A DNA stretch of 64,000 nt, taken from contig CAZFDT010000004.1 of NCBI GenBank assembly GCA_964518335.1, positions 73,548 through 137,547 of the forward strand, read 5' to 3'. Source of the stretch: CAZFDT01 sp964518335 (GTDB taxonomy: Bacteria; Planctomycetota; Phycisphaerae; Phycisphaerales; Phycisphaeraceae). Shown in pieces: positions 16,462 through 24,724 of this stretch. Under the pieces are notes generated by a model that was not told where the DNA came from, did not search any database, and saw nothing but the letters and a program-made list of their open reading frames with translations. Positions within the stretch are counted from its first letter, which is position 1; each line of letters starts with the position of its first letter. The position numbers and the translations under genes were made by a program.

Positions 16462-17927
16462 CGTGTCGCGGCGAGCTGTTCGTTGACGGACGATGGCAGG
16501 GCGGTGAAGGCGACTCCTTCGCGTCGAGTGATCCCGCAACACAGGCGCCGGTATGGCGAGGTCACGCGGCATCGGCCTCGCAGATCGACGCGGCGATAGC
16601 GGGGGCGCGGCGGGCGCTAAGGGCGTGGGCCGGTCAGCCCGTGGGCCAGCGCATCAACGTGTTACGGGCGTTCGCCACGGCAGTGGAGCAACGGCGTGAC
16701 GAACTGTCAGAGCTGATCAGTCGCGAGACGGGCAAACCCCTGTGGGAATCGCGCAGCGAGGTCTCCGTGATGATCGCCAAGGTCCCGCGGTCGATCGAGG
16801 CGTACGAGAGGCGGTGCGACGCGGCAGCGCATGAGGTGGACGGGGCAAGGGCGGCGACCGTGTTTCGACCTCATGGCGTGGTGGCGGTGTTCGGCCCGTT
16901 CAATCTTCCGGGCCACATTCCTAACGGCCACATCGTGCCGGCTCTTCTGGCGGGCAACACGGTCGTGTTCAAACCCAGCGACAAGGTGGCCGGCGTGGGC
17001 GAGGCGATGATCAAGTGCTGGGCGCAAGCCGATGTGCCCGCGGGCGTGCTGCAGTTGCTCCAGGGCGATCGCAACACCGGGCAGGCCGTTGCCGCACATC
17101 CAGAACTCGACGGCCTCTACTTCACCGGCAGCAGTGCCGCGGGCATCGCCATTCGCCGCGCGTGGGCTGAGTCGCCTCAGAAAATTCTCGCCTTGGAAAT
17201 GGGTGGCAACAACCCGTTGATCGTCCACGACGTGGCTGACCTCGACGCGGCGGCTTATCTGACCGTGCAGTCGGCGTACGTCACGGCGGGGCAGCGATGC
17301 ACCTGCGCCCGCAGGCTGATTGTGCCCGCGGGCAACGAAGGCGATCGCTTCGTGGAGAAACTGGCTCTGATGATGGCTCGGGTTCGCGTGGGTCTTTGGA
17401 CGGATAGACCCGAGCCGTTTATGGGGCCGGTGATCTCGCCCACGGCGGCCGATGCGCTGCTGGCGGCGCAGGCTGATCTCGTGAGGCGCGGCGGGCGTGT
17501 GGTTGTGGAGATGCGACGCGTGGGAAATTCGGCAACGCTGCTGTCGCCGGGGCTGATCGACGTCACTTGCGTCACCAATCGCATCGATGGCGAGTTGTTC
17601 GGTCCATTGCTGCAGTTGATTCGTGTGCCGGGTTATGATGCGGCAATCACGGAAGCCAATCGCACGCGCTACGGCCTGGCGGCGGGATTGCTGTCGGATC
17701 GTCGCGAGCATTGGGACCGTTTCGTGCAGTCGATTCGCGCAGGCGTGGTCAACTGGAATCGCCAAACCACCAATGCCAGCGGAACGATGCCTTTCGGCGG
17801 CGTGGGCCTGTCGGGCAACCATCGCCCCAGTGGCTATTTCGCCGCCGACTATTGCTCGTATCCGGTGGCAACAATGGAGTTGGACCGCGCGATGATGCCC
17901 GCACGACTCTCGCCGGGGTTTGCATGA
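16458..17927 (+). CDS. astD: N-succinylglutamate 5-semialdehyde dehydrogenase
   Basis: An NAD-dependent aldehyde dehydrogenase of 489 residues that oxidises succinylglutamic semialdehyde to N-succinylglutamate. The nucleotide-binding stretch FGPFNLPGHIPNGHIVPALL (146-165) is the AstD-type variant. The catalytic pair is Glu247 (LEMGGNNP) and Cys281 (AGQRCTC). C-terminal SGTMPFGGVGLSGNHRPSGY is also characteristic of AstD. The start ATG overlaps the astA stop and its own stop overlaps the astB start, both as ATGA, so translation of the three genes is coupled. Confidence 0.94.
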   Translation: MTCRGELFVDGRWQGGEGDSFASSDPATQAPVWRGHAASASQIDAAIAGARRALRAWAGQPVGQRINVLRAFATAVEQRRDELSELISRETGKPLWESRSEVSVMIAKVPRSIEAYERRCDAAAHEVDGARAATVFRPHGVVAVFGPFNLPGHIPNGHIVPALLAGNTVVFKPSDKVAGVGEAMIKCWAQADVPAGVLQLLQGDRNTGQAVAAHPELDGLYFTGSSAAGIAIRRAWAESPQKILALEMGGNNPLIVHDVADLDAAAYLTVQSAYVTAGQRCTCARRLIVPAGNEGDRFVEKLALMMARVRVGLWTDRPEPFMGPVISPTAADALLAAQADLVRRGGRVVVEMRRVGNSATLLSPGLIDVTCVTNRIDGELFGPLLQLIRVPGYDAAITEANRTRYGLAAGLLSDRREHWDRFVQSIRAGVVNWNRQTTNASGTMPFGGVGLSGNHRPSGYFAADYCSYPVATMELDRAMMPARLSPGFA

Positions 17928-19270
17928 GCGCTTGCGAGGTCAACTTCGATGGCCTGGTCGGACCGACGCACCACTACGCGGGACTGTCACCGGGCAACCT
18001 GGCGTCACAGGCCCACGCGGGGCAATCATCGAATCCACGTGCCGCCGCGCTGGAGGGCCTGGCGAAGATGAAGCTGCTGATGGACTGGGGCGTGCCCCAG
18101 GCGGTGCTTCCTCCACAGCCACGACCGGACATCGCAGCGCTGCGCCGAGTGGGCTTCGCAGGTGATGACGCGGCGGTGCTTGCCCGCGCCGCGCGCGATG
18201 CGCCGATGCTGCTGGCGGCATGCGCCAGCGCATCGAGCATGTGGGCCGCCAACGTCGCCACTGTGTCGCCCTCGGCCGACTGCAGCGATGGTCTGCTGCA
18301 TGTGACGCCCGCCAATCTTGTGGGCAACTTCCATCGCGCGCTCGAAGTGAGTTCGACCACCGCTGTACTGCGGAAGATCTTTGCGGATTCGGCTGCATTC
18401 GTTGTTCACGACCCGTTGCCACCGTGCGAACAGTTCGCGGATGAAGGCGCCGCCAACCACACACGCCTGGCCGCCACCCATGGCTCGCCAGGCATCGAGG
18501 TGTTCGTTTTTGGCCGCGATGCTTCGGACCGCGCCGTCACACGGCATCCCGCACGCCAGAGCCTCGACGCTTCGGCCGCGATCGCCCGCCTGCACCAACT
18601 CGACCCCACACGCACCGTCTTCGCCCGCCAGCACCCCCAGGCCATTGATGCAGGCGTATTTCACAATGACGTGATCGCCGTCGGTCACGCCAACGTCCTG
18701 CTCTGCCACGAGCGGGCATGGTGCGATCAACCAGCCGTACTCGACGAGCTCCGCCATCGTTTCCGCGAGCATTGTGGATCCAGTCTGCGCGCCATCGAAA
18801 TCTCCGAAGCTCAACTCCCACTCTCGCTCGCGGTGGACACGTACCTGTTCAACAGCCAGGTGCTCACACGCCATGATGGGACGATGGGCCTGCTCTGCCC
18901 CAGCGAATGTCGGGACGATCCCCGCACTGCCGATCTTCTGGCGCAATTGACCAGCGGTGCCACGCCGCTGCGCTGGGTGCGTTACGTTGCGGTTCGGCAA
19001 AGCATGCACAACGGTGGCGGGCCGGCGTGCCTGCGTCTGCGGGTCGTGATGACGGACGACCAACGCCGCCGCGCGCATCCAGGCGTGTTTCTGACCGATG
19101 CGCTGCACCGGCAACTCGTGGATTGGGTCGGGCGCCACTACCGCGATCGTCTGTCGCCGCGCGATCTGGCCGATCCGCATCTGCTCGACGAATCGCGTCG
19201 CGCCCTCGACGAACTCACCGGCCTGCTGGGATTGGGCGCGATCTATGACTTTCAACGGTCAGCCTGTTGA
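17924..19270 (+). CDS. astB: N-succinylarginine dihydrolase
   Basis: Second step of the AST route: N2-succinylarginine to succinylornithine, 2 NH3 and CO2. At 448 residues it starts with the diagnostic VNFDGLVGPTHHYAGLSPGN. It carries MWAANVATVSPSADCSDG and the C-terminal SMHNGGGPACLRLR, containing the catalytic Cys expected for this amidinotransferase-fold (pentein) enzyme. It is last of the four co-directional genes. No succinylglutamate desuccinylase follows; instead its last 12 nt overlap the 3' end of the convergent VWA-protein gene. Confidence 0.95.
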   Translation: MSACEVNFDGLVGPTHHYAGLSPGNLASQAHAGQSSNPRAAALEGLAKMKLLMDWGVPQAVLPPQPRPDIAALRRVGFAGDDAAVLARAARDAPMLLAACASASSMWAANVATVSPSADCSDGLLHVTPANLVGNFHRALEVSSTTAVLRKIFADSAAFVVHDPLPPCEQFADEGAANHTRLAATHGSPGIEVFVFGRDASDRAVTRHPARQSLDASAAIARLHQLDPTRTVFARQHPQAIDAGVFHNDVIAVGHANVLLCHERAWCDQPAVLDELRHRFREHCGSSLRAIEISEAQLPLSLAVDTYLFNSQVLTRHDGTMGLLCPSECRDDPRTADLLAQLTSGATPLRWVRYVAVRQSMHNGGGPACLRLRVVMTDDQRRRAHPGVFLTDALHRQLVDWVGRHYRDRLSPRDLADPHLLDESRRALDELTGLLGLGAIYDFQRSAC

Positions 19271-21922
19271 CGTATGCGACGCCGCATGGCCCGCCGTGGC
19301 AACGGGTCGACGTCGTTTCCGCACCAGATCCATGACCATTTCGCTCATGCTGCGCAACACCTCCCAGCGGCGAACAGCGACATCCACCAGAAAAACAAGC
19401 ATGAGAAGCTTCAGCAGCGCGGGCCGCAGTTCGACGAAGCGAACGTGTCCCACGCGATCGTAGATCGGCAGGGCGGCGGCATCGGACTCGATGATGCTCC
19501 CGCCGGTGATGGCGACCACCTTTTCAAGCAGCGTGCGATGGACCTGCCCGGTCGCCGACTCGCCGGATGCGTTCTCGACCATTCCCGCGGAGACGATCTC
19601 CGAATCGGAGCGAGCCCGCACCAGGTACACACCCGGTCCCTGCGTGGCAAAGCGTCCACTGTAGCGCCCCGGCCCCGTCTGATCGAGGACCATCTTGTGA
19701 ATCGACTTGAGACTCGATTCCAGCGCGTGGGCGGGCACGACAAACGCCTCGGCCTCGATGCGCGCGCCGTTGCGGAACCGCGCCGCGTCTTCCATCAAAT
19801 CGACGATCACCTCGACCTCATCGGTGCCGCGATGTAGCCGCACATCCATGAGCTGGCCCTGCGGCTGCCTGGCCATCTCACGCAGGATCTGCGACCAGAA
19901 CTGACTGTAGCCGTCGGGCCAGGTGGCGATCCACAACGCCGACCAGCGGCTCTTGCAGTCGCTGGTGAACGCCATGACCTTGCCCAGCCCGAAGCGCCAC
20001 GACGCCAGAAGCGGATCGTCCAGATCGGTGACGAGAGGGACCTGGGCCGTGGCTTTGCGATGGGTCTTGACGTACCCCAGCAATTGGGGGGCGGCATCGA
20101 TCGGCCAGCCGCGCGTCGCTTCGTGGCGTTCGACCTGGCGCGGTGCGAAGGGCTGCTCGCGGATGAGCTTGCCCATGTGGGTCATGGCATCCTGCGTGAA
20201 GATGCGCGGGACCATGGACGCGTCGGCGGTGGCGTAGAACTGTCCGCCGCCGATCTGGGCGATGGTCTGCAACAGGGCCAGTGCAGCGCCATCCCCGACG
20301 CCGACGGTCGAGATCGTGGCCCCCTCGCTGTGGATTTGCGCGGCGAGCTGGTCGTAGCCTCCGCCGCCGGTGTGGCCGTCGGTCAGCACGATCATGTGCT
20401 TGACCTTGGCGTTGACCGAGGCCAGGGCGCGGCGGGCCTCTTCCATGCCCGGCTGAATGTTCGTGCCTCCGCCGGCATTGAGCGTGCTGATCTGCGCCGC
20501 GATGCCTGCGGGCGAGGTGACGCGCGTCATCGGCACGACCCAGTGCGCGCTGGAATCGAACGCCACAACGCCAACGTAGTCTTTGGCCTGTAGCAATTCA
20601 ACCGTGGCAATGGCTGCGGACTTGCACACCTCGATCTTGTGTCCGCTCATCGAGCCGGAACGGTCCATGACGAGGACCAGTGCGGTGGCGACCTTTTCCT
20701 GCAGGTCGGGCGCTTTCATTTTGACGGGCAGGATGTCCTCGATCGGCGTGCGGTAGTAACCGCCGACGCCGAACGAGTTCTTGCCCCCGATCATGAGGAA
20801 TCCGCCGCCGAGTTGCTCGACGTAATCGCGCAGCACCAGCATCTGATGCTCGGTGAGCAGCGTGGCGGGCACGTCGGAGAAAATGACGCCGTCGTAACCG
20901 GCCAAATCGGCCAGATTCGTGGGGATTGCAGTGGCCGGGCGCGCGATAAGGCGGATGCCCTCCTTGGCCATGGCGTCGGTGAGATAGCCAGCTTCACCGG
21001 CTTCCCCTTCGACGTAAAGGAGCACAGGCAGTCCACGCACATCCACCAGCGCCATCGCTTCGTCGTTGCCCGCCAGGGTGTCCTGGGCGAAGCCTTCGAT
21101 CAGCACGCGATAGTTGTAGAGATTGCGCTGATCGGGAGTGCGACGAAAGGTGACAGTGGTTTGCTCGCCGACGGTGAGGGTGATGGGTTTGGCATCGATC
21201 TCGATGCCGTTCTCGAAGAGACGAACGACGCCGGAGCCCGCGAGTGAGCTTTCGATGTCGGCGATGAGGTCGAGCTGGGCGCCTTCGTGTACGCGCGTGT
21301 GGCTGGGTCGCAGCGCCATGACGCGCACGTCCGGTCGAGGCTGTCCTGCAAAAGGAATGGCGTCCACGATGATGTCCATCGTCGCCGCACGCTGGGCCTG
21401 CGCCGTCAGGTCTCCGCGCGTCTCAGTGCCGTCGCCGATGAGCACGATGCGGCGCGCCGTCGCCGCCGGCATTAAGCCTTGCGCCAATGCCAGCGCCTCG
21501 GCGAGGTTTGTGTCATGGCCCGACGATTCGACCGAGGCCGCGTCAATGGTGATCGGCTCGCGGCCGACGCCGGGCAGACGATGCACCGCCGGCGACGCCC
21601 CCGCCGAGATGTAGCCCACCTCCGTCGTCGCCGGCAGCTTTGCCGCCAGTCGCGACGCCAGTTCCGCCTGCTCGGCCAATCGCGCGTGACCCTGGCTTTG
21701 GGAGTGGTCGAGCACGAAGATCACCGCCTGGCGGTGCGTCGTCTGTTGCCACGCGGGCCCGGCGATCGCTGTCAGCACCAGCATCACCAGCAGCGTGCGC
21801 ACCACGAATAGCGCGGCAGCGCGCCACGGCGCCATCGGCCGCTGCGTCCGCCACGCGAATAGCGCCAGCAGCGCCGCCGCCGGCAGAATCAGCCACATGA
21901 CCCAGAGTCGTTCCCAGTCCAT
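19259..21922 (-). CDS. Membrane protein with two VWA-type regions and a glutamine-amidotransferase-like domain
   Basis: An 887-residue protein, the last gene of the MoxR operon. Two N-terminal membrane segments (VMWLILPAAALLALFAW and AALFVVRTLLVMLVLTAIAG) precede a degenerate VWA region (VLDHSQSQG). Next come a beta-rich part and a class I glutamine-amidotransferase-like segment at about residues 295-405 (GLPVLLYVEGEAGE...LRDYVEQLGGGFLMIGG). A full VWA domain at about 412-590 has the MIDAS motif DRSGSMSG and GGTNIQPG. The last hydrophobic helix is near residue 840 (LLKLLMLVFLVDVAV). It begins immediately after the BatA-like stop. Such proteins are common in planctomycetes and their function is not established. 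Confidence 0.85.
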   Translation of the reverse strand: MDWERLWVMWLILPAAALLALFAWRTQRPMAPWRAAALFVVRTLLVMLVLTAIAGPAWQQTTHRQAVIFVLDHSQSQGHARLAEQAELASRLAAKLPATTEVGYISAGASPAVHRLPGVGREPITIDAASVESSGHDTNLAEALALAQGLMPAATARRIVLIGDGTETRGDLTAQAQRAATMDIIVDAIPFAGQPRPDVRVMALRPSHTRVHEGAQLDLIADIESSLAGSGVVRLFENGIEIDAKPITLTVGEQTTVTFRRTPDQRNLYNYRVLIEGFAQDTLAGNDEAMALVDVRGLPVLLYVEGEAGEAGYLTDAMAKEGIRLIARPATAIPTNLADLAGYDGVIFSDVPATLLTEHQMLVLRDYVEQLGGGFLMIGGKNSFGVGGYYRTPIEDILPVKMKAPDLQEKVATALVLVMDRSGSMSGHKIEVCKSAAIATVELLQAKDYVGVVAFDSSAHWVVPMTRVTSPAGIAAQISTLNAGGGTNIQPGMEEARRALASVNAKVKHMIVLTDGHTGGGGYDQLAAQIHSEGATISTVGVGDGAALALLQTIAQIGGGQFYATADASMVPRIFTQDAMTHMGKLIREQPFAPRQVERHEATRGWPIDAAPQLLGYVKTHRKATAQVPLVTDLDDPLLASWRFGLGKVMAFTSDCKSRWSALWIATWPDGYSQFWSQILREMARQPQGQLMDVRLHRGTDEVEVIVDLMEDAARFRNGARIEAEAFVVPAHALESSLKSIHKMVLDQTGPGRYSGRFATQGPGVYLVRARSDSEIVSAGMVENASGESATGQVHRTLLEKVVAITGGSIIESDAAALPIYDRVGHVRFVELRPALLKLLMLVFLVDVAVRRWEVLRSMSEMVMDLVRKRRRPVATAGHAASHTSTG

Positions 21923-23791
21923 TCAATACACCGAGTGCAAGTGAAAAAGCCAACTCTCCACCATCAGCGTCGCCAGCACGACCCACAGCAGCGCCGCAGT
22001 CATGTCACCGGACAGCCAGCGGCTCCATCCTCTTGCGGAAACCGCAAGCCCGTCGGCGTCGCCGTGCGATGGCAGTCGGGTTTCCTCGGCCGACAGCAGG
22101 GCGGCACTGCCCGATTCGCCGGCGTCAGTGGACCAGAGGCCCACGTGATCGAGTTCGGTCCACCTGCCGACGATCGCCGTCTTGCCCGCGTGAGGCATGC
22201 CAATGTCGGGGCTGGACCAGATGATGGTGTCGGCGTGGGTCGCCAGGAGTTCGCCGCAGCGGCGGTTGTTGCCGGTTATGGTTGCTGCAGCAGGCAGCGT
22301 CGCCCAGTAGATCGCGTTGCCGATGAGCAGCGGATACGACGGCAATCGCCACAGGTTCTCCGACTCCGCCGCCGAGAAGGACATGATGACCACGCGCTGA
22401 CCGCGCACCTCGCCGACAGCCAGCAGTGGACCCGCCGGGCCGACCCACAGCGGCTCCAGCCCCGATCGCGCGGGATCCGCGTCAAGCACCGTCTTCTGCA
22501 ACAATGACACACGAGAGCCCGCCACGCCAAAGAGCACCGGATGATGAGCCTGCGTGGTCCGAGGGGCATCCACGGGCAACCCGCCCCCGGCGACGGGCGC
22601 TATCCGCACCGGTCCCACCGAGCGATCGGGATCGATCGCGATGACCGGCACGTCCTGGGGCCACGTCTCCGGCAGCCACCCCTGGAACACCACCACGTCC
22701 ACGCGCCGCTCACTGGGCCACGCGTTCGGCCCGCCGGCGAACACCCGCACCTGCGTGTCCCGACCCAGCGACTGCAACGCGAACTGCGTCACCACGTCCG
22801 GTTGGGCGCTGATCCACAGCACTTCAATCGGCTCGGGCTGCGGTACACGCGCCAGCAGCTCGTTGTCCGCCCGCAGGCTGTCGCCTTCTGCCCGCACGCT
22901 CAGCGAAAGCGTGTCACTGCCCGACGCCTCGCCCGCTTCGATCGGCATGGCCAGCAGCTCGCGCCCGCCGGGCTCGATCGTCATGCGGCGCACCGCGATC
23001 AGGTTTTGGCCGCGACGCATCTGCACCTGCGCTTCGACAGGCCCGGGGCCGACCGCCACAAGCTGCGCAAACGCCTCCAATTGATCGCGCTGCATCGGCG
23101 AACGGCGCAGCTCGAACGCCGTGATCCCCACATTGGTGGGCGATCGCAACGCCACGCACACATGCTCGATGGTCACCGGTGAGTCAACCGCGATGGACTC
23201 TGGCGCAGGCGCATCGGTGTAGTGCCAGATCGATGCCGGGGCCTCGATCCTTGCGAGCTGCTCGGACAAGTGCAACGCCTCCTCCGGCCGCCCCTCGATT
23301 GGCCTGGCGCCAATGGACAGGATCGCCCGCTCGATCTCGCGGCGATCCATACTGCGCGGCAACAGCACCGTCGGCCGACTGTCATAGGTCACGACCGACA
23401 CCGCTACGCCCCCGTGCATGCCCGTCAGCCGCGCGACGGCCGCGCGTTTGGCCGCGTCCAGGCGTGTCACGGCGCCGCTGTCCGTCGCCGACATCGACGC
23501 CGAACGGTCGATCAGGATCACCGCGCTGCGGATCGTCCCGGTCCGAGGCACCGCCACCAGTCGTGCCAGCGCCATGCCCGCGCCCGCCAGGATCAGCAGC
23601 GACAGCAGCAGCGACAACAGCCGCTTGAGCTGACGCAGCCACGCCGACTCCTGGTGCTCCTTCGCCAGCGACTTGAAGAACAGCAGCGTGCTCACGCGTT
23701 GTCGCCGCGCCCTGGGTCGCACGATGTACAGCGCCACCGGGACAAGCGCCGTCAGGAGCCACATCAATGCCAATGGGTCGAGAAAACGCAT
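21923..23791 (-). CDS. BatA-type VWA membrane protein
   Basis: A 622-residue protein starting with a BatA N-terminal module (MRFLDPLALMWLLTALVPVA, then LLFFKSLAKEHQESAWLRQLKRL) and two membrane helices. The VWA domain from about residue 90 has the metal-site motif DRSASMSATDSG. The long periplasmic middle part carries no obvious catalytic motif, and a C-terminal helix (MTAALLWVVLATLMVESWLFHL) anchors it again. It sits between DUF58 (9-nt gap) and the VWA/amidotransferase-like gene (no gap), as in aerotolerance-type operons. Its likely role is in an envelope complex driven by MoxR. The precise role is unknown. Confidence 0.87.
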   Translation of the reverse strand: MRFLDPLALMWLLTALVPVALYIVRPRARRQRVSTLLFFKSLAKEHQESAWLRQLKRLLSLLLSLLILAGAGMALARLVAVPRTGTIRSAVILIDRSASMSATDSGAVTRLDAAKRAAVARLTGMHGGVAVSVVTYDSRPTVLLPRSMDRREIERAILSIGARPIEGRPEEALHLSEQLARIEAPASIWHYTDAPAPESIAVDSPVTIEHVCVALRSPTNVGITAFELRRSPMQRDQLEAFAQLVAVGPGPVEAQVQMRRGQNLIAVRRMTIEPGGRELLAMPIEAGEASGSDTLSLSVRAEGDSLRADNELLARVPQPEPIEVLWISAQPDVVTQFALQSLGRDTQVRVFAGGPNAWPSERRVDVVVFQGWLPETWPQDVPVIAIDPDRSVGPVRIAPVAGGGLPVDAPRTTQAHHPVLFGVAGSRVSLLQKTVLDADPARSGLEPLWVGPAGPLLAVGEVRGQRVVIMSFSAAESENLWRLPSYPLLIGNAIYWATLPAAATITGNNRRCGELLATHADTIIWSSPDIGMPHAGKTAIVGRWTELDHVGLWSTDAGESGSAALLSAEETRLPSHGDADGLAVSARGWSRWLSGDMTAALLWVVLATLMVESWLFHLHSVY

Positions 23792-23800
23792 GGTGGATCA

Positions 23801-24724
23801 TTAAGCTCCCGCCAGCGCGCTGCCGCGGGACAGGAGCGTGAGGAACATATCCTCAAAGGAACGGTCAGTGGTCCAATGCACGTAGTCGATGCCGTGCCGC
23901 ATGCACGTGGTGCGCAGGTCCTCGGTGAAATCGGCGACGGCCTGTGTGTAGCGCTGCAGGTCGCGGTGGGTGAGACTGATGCGGCGGGTTTCCAGCGTCT
24001 CGACCTCCACGAGTTGCAGGTCGCCGTCAAGGCCGGGAGCGCTCTCGGCGGGGTCCATCACGTGGATGACGTGGGTTTCGGCGGGCCAGTGCGCGGCGTG
24101 GAGCATCGCCTGCTGCGCCTGCTCGATCGAGCGGCCGAAGAGATCTGAAATGATGAAGGCGATGCCGCGGCGGTCCTGGCTGAGCCTGAATGTGCGCAGG
24201 GCGGCGTCCAGATCGGTCACGCCATTGAACTCAATCACTGTGAGCTGACGCAGCAGCGCGTGCATGTGGCCGGGACCTTTGAGCGGCGGTGTCTGCCTGC
24301 GCACAGCGTCGGCCACGCTCATCACCGACACGCGGTGCTGGCTGATCATCGCCAGGTACGCCAGCGCCGCAGCCATGCGCAGCGCCGCGACACGCTTGGC
24401 GGGGAAGGGCTCGACCATCGACACGCTCGTGTCGATGAGGATGTGGACGTGGAACTCCTGGATTTCCTCGAACAGCCGGATAAAGAGTTTTTCGAGGCGA
24501 GCGTAAAGCCGCCAGTCGATGGCGCGGTAGTCGTCGCCGTGGACGTACTGTCGGTGGTCCTTGAACTGGCGGGTGAATCCGGTGGCCGGCGTGGGCTGGG
24601 CGCCGCGGCGGCGCATCTGTCGGCGTTTGCGAAGCTGAAAGAACAGCGAGCGCAGTTGTCCGAGGAACCTGGGATCGAACAACCCTTCCTCGTCGATCGT
24701 GTTGTGCTGGTGCGTGGCGGGCAT
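23801..24724 (-). CDS. DUF58 domain protein
   Basis: A 307-residue soluble protein with the DUF58 signature HGDDYRAIDWRLYARLEKLFI followed by the VWA-like ILIDTSVSM (DxSxS, MIDAS type). DUF58 proteins are regular partners of MoxR AAA+ ATPases, probably as adaptor or substrate. The start ATG shares bases with the stop of the TPR/PQQ gene (TAATG), so the two are translationally coupled. It has no signal peptide or membrane segment, so it should be cytoplasmic. Confidence 0.92.
   Translation of the reverse strand: MPATHQHNTIDEEGLFDPRFLGQLRSLFFQLRKRRQMRRRGAQPTPATGFTRQFKDHRQYVHGDDYRAIDWRLYARLEKLFIRLFEEIQEFHVHILIDTSVSMVEPFPAKRVAALRMAAALAYLAMISQHRVSVMSVADAVRRQTPPLKGPGHMHALLRQLTVIEFNGVTDLDAALRTFRLSQDRRGIAFIISDLFGRSIEQAQQAMLHAAHWPAETHVIHVMDPAESAPGLDGDLQLVEVETLETRRISLTHRDLQRYTQAVADFTEDLRTTCMRHGIDYVHWTTDRSFEDMFLTLLSRGSALAGA

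Noticed and set aside
18026..19255. Open frame of 409 codons antisense to astB
   Set aside because: astB is unmistakable and coupled to astD; the antisense frame is a high-GC artefact.
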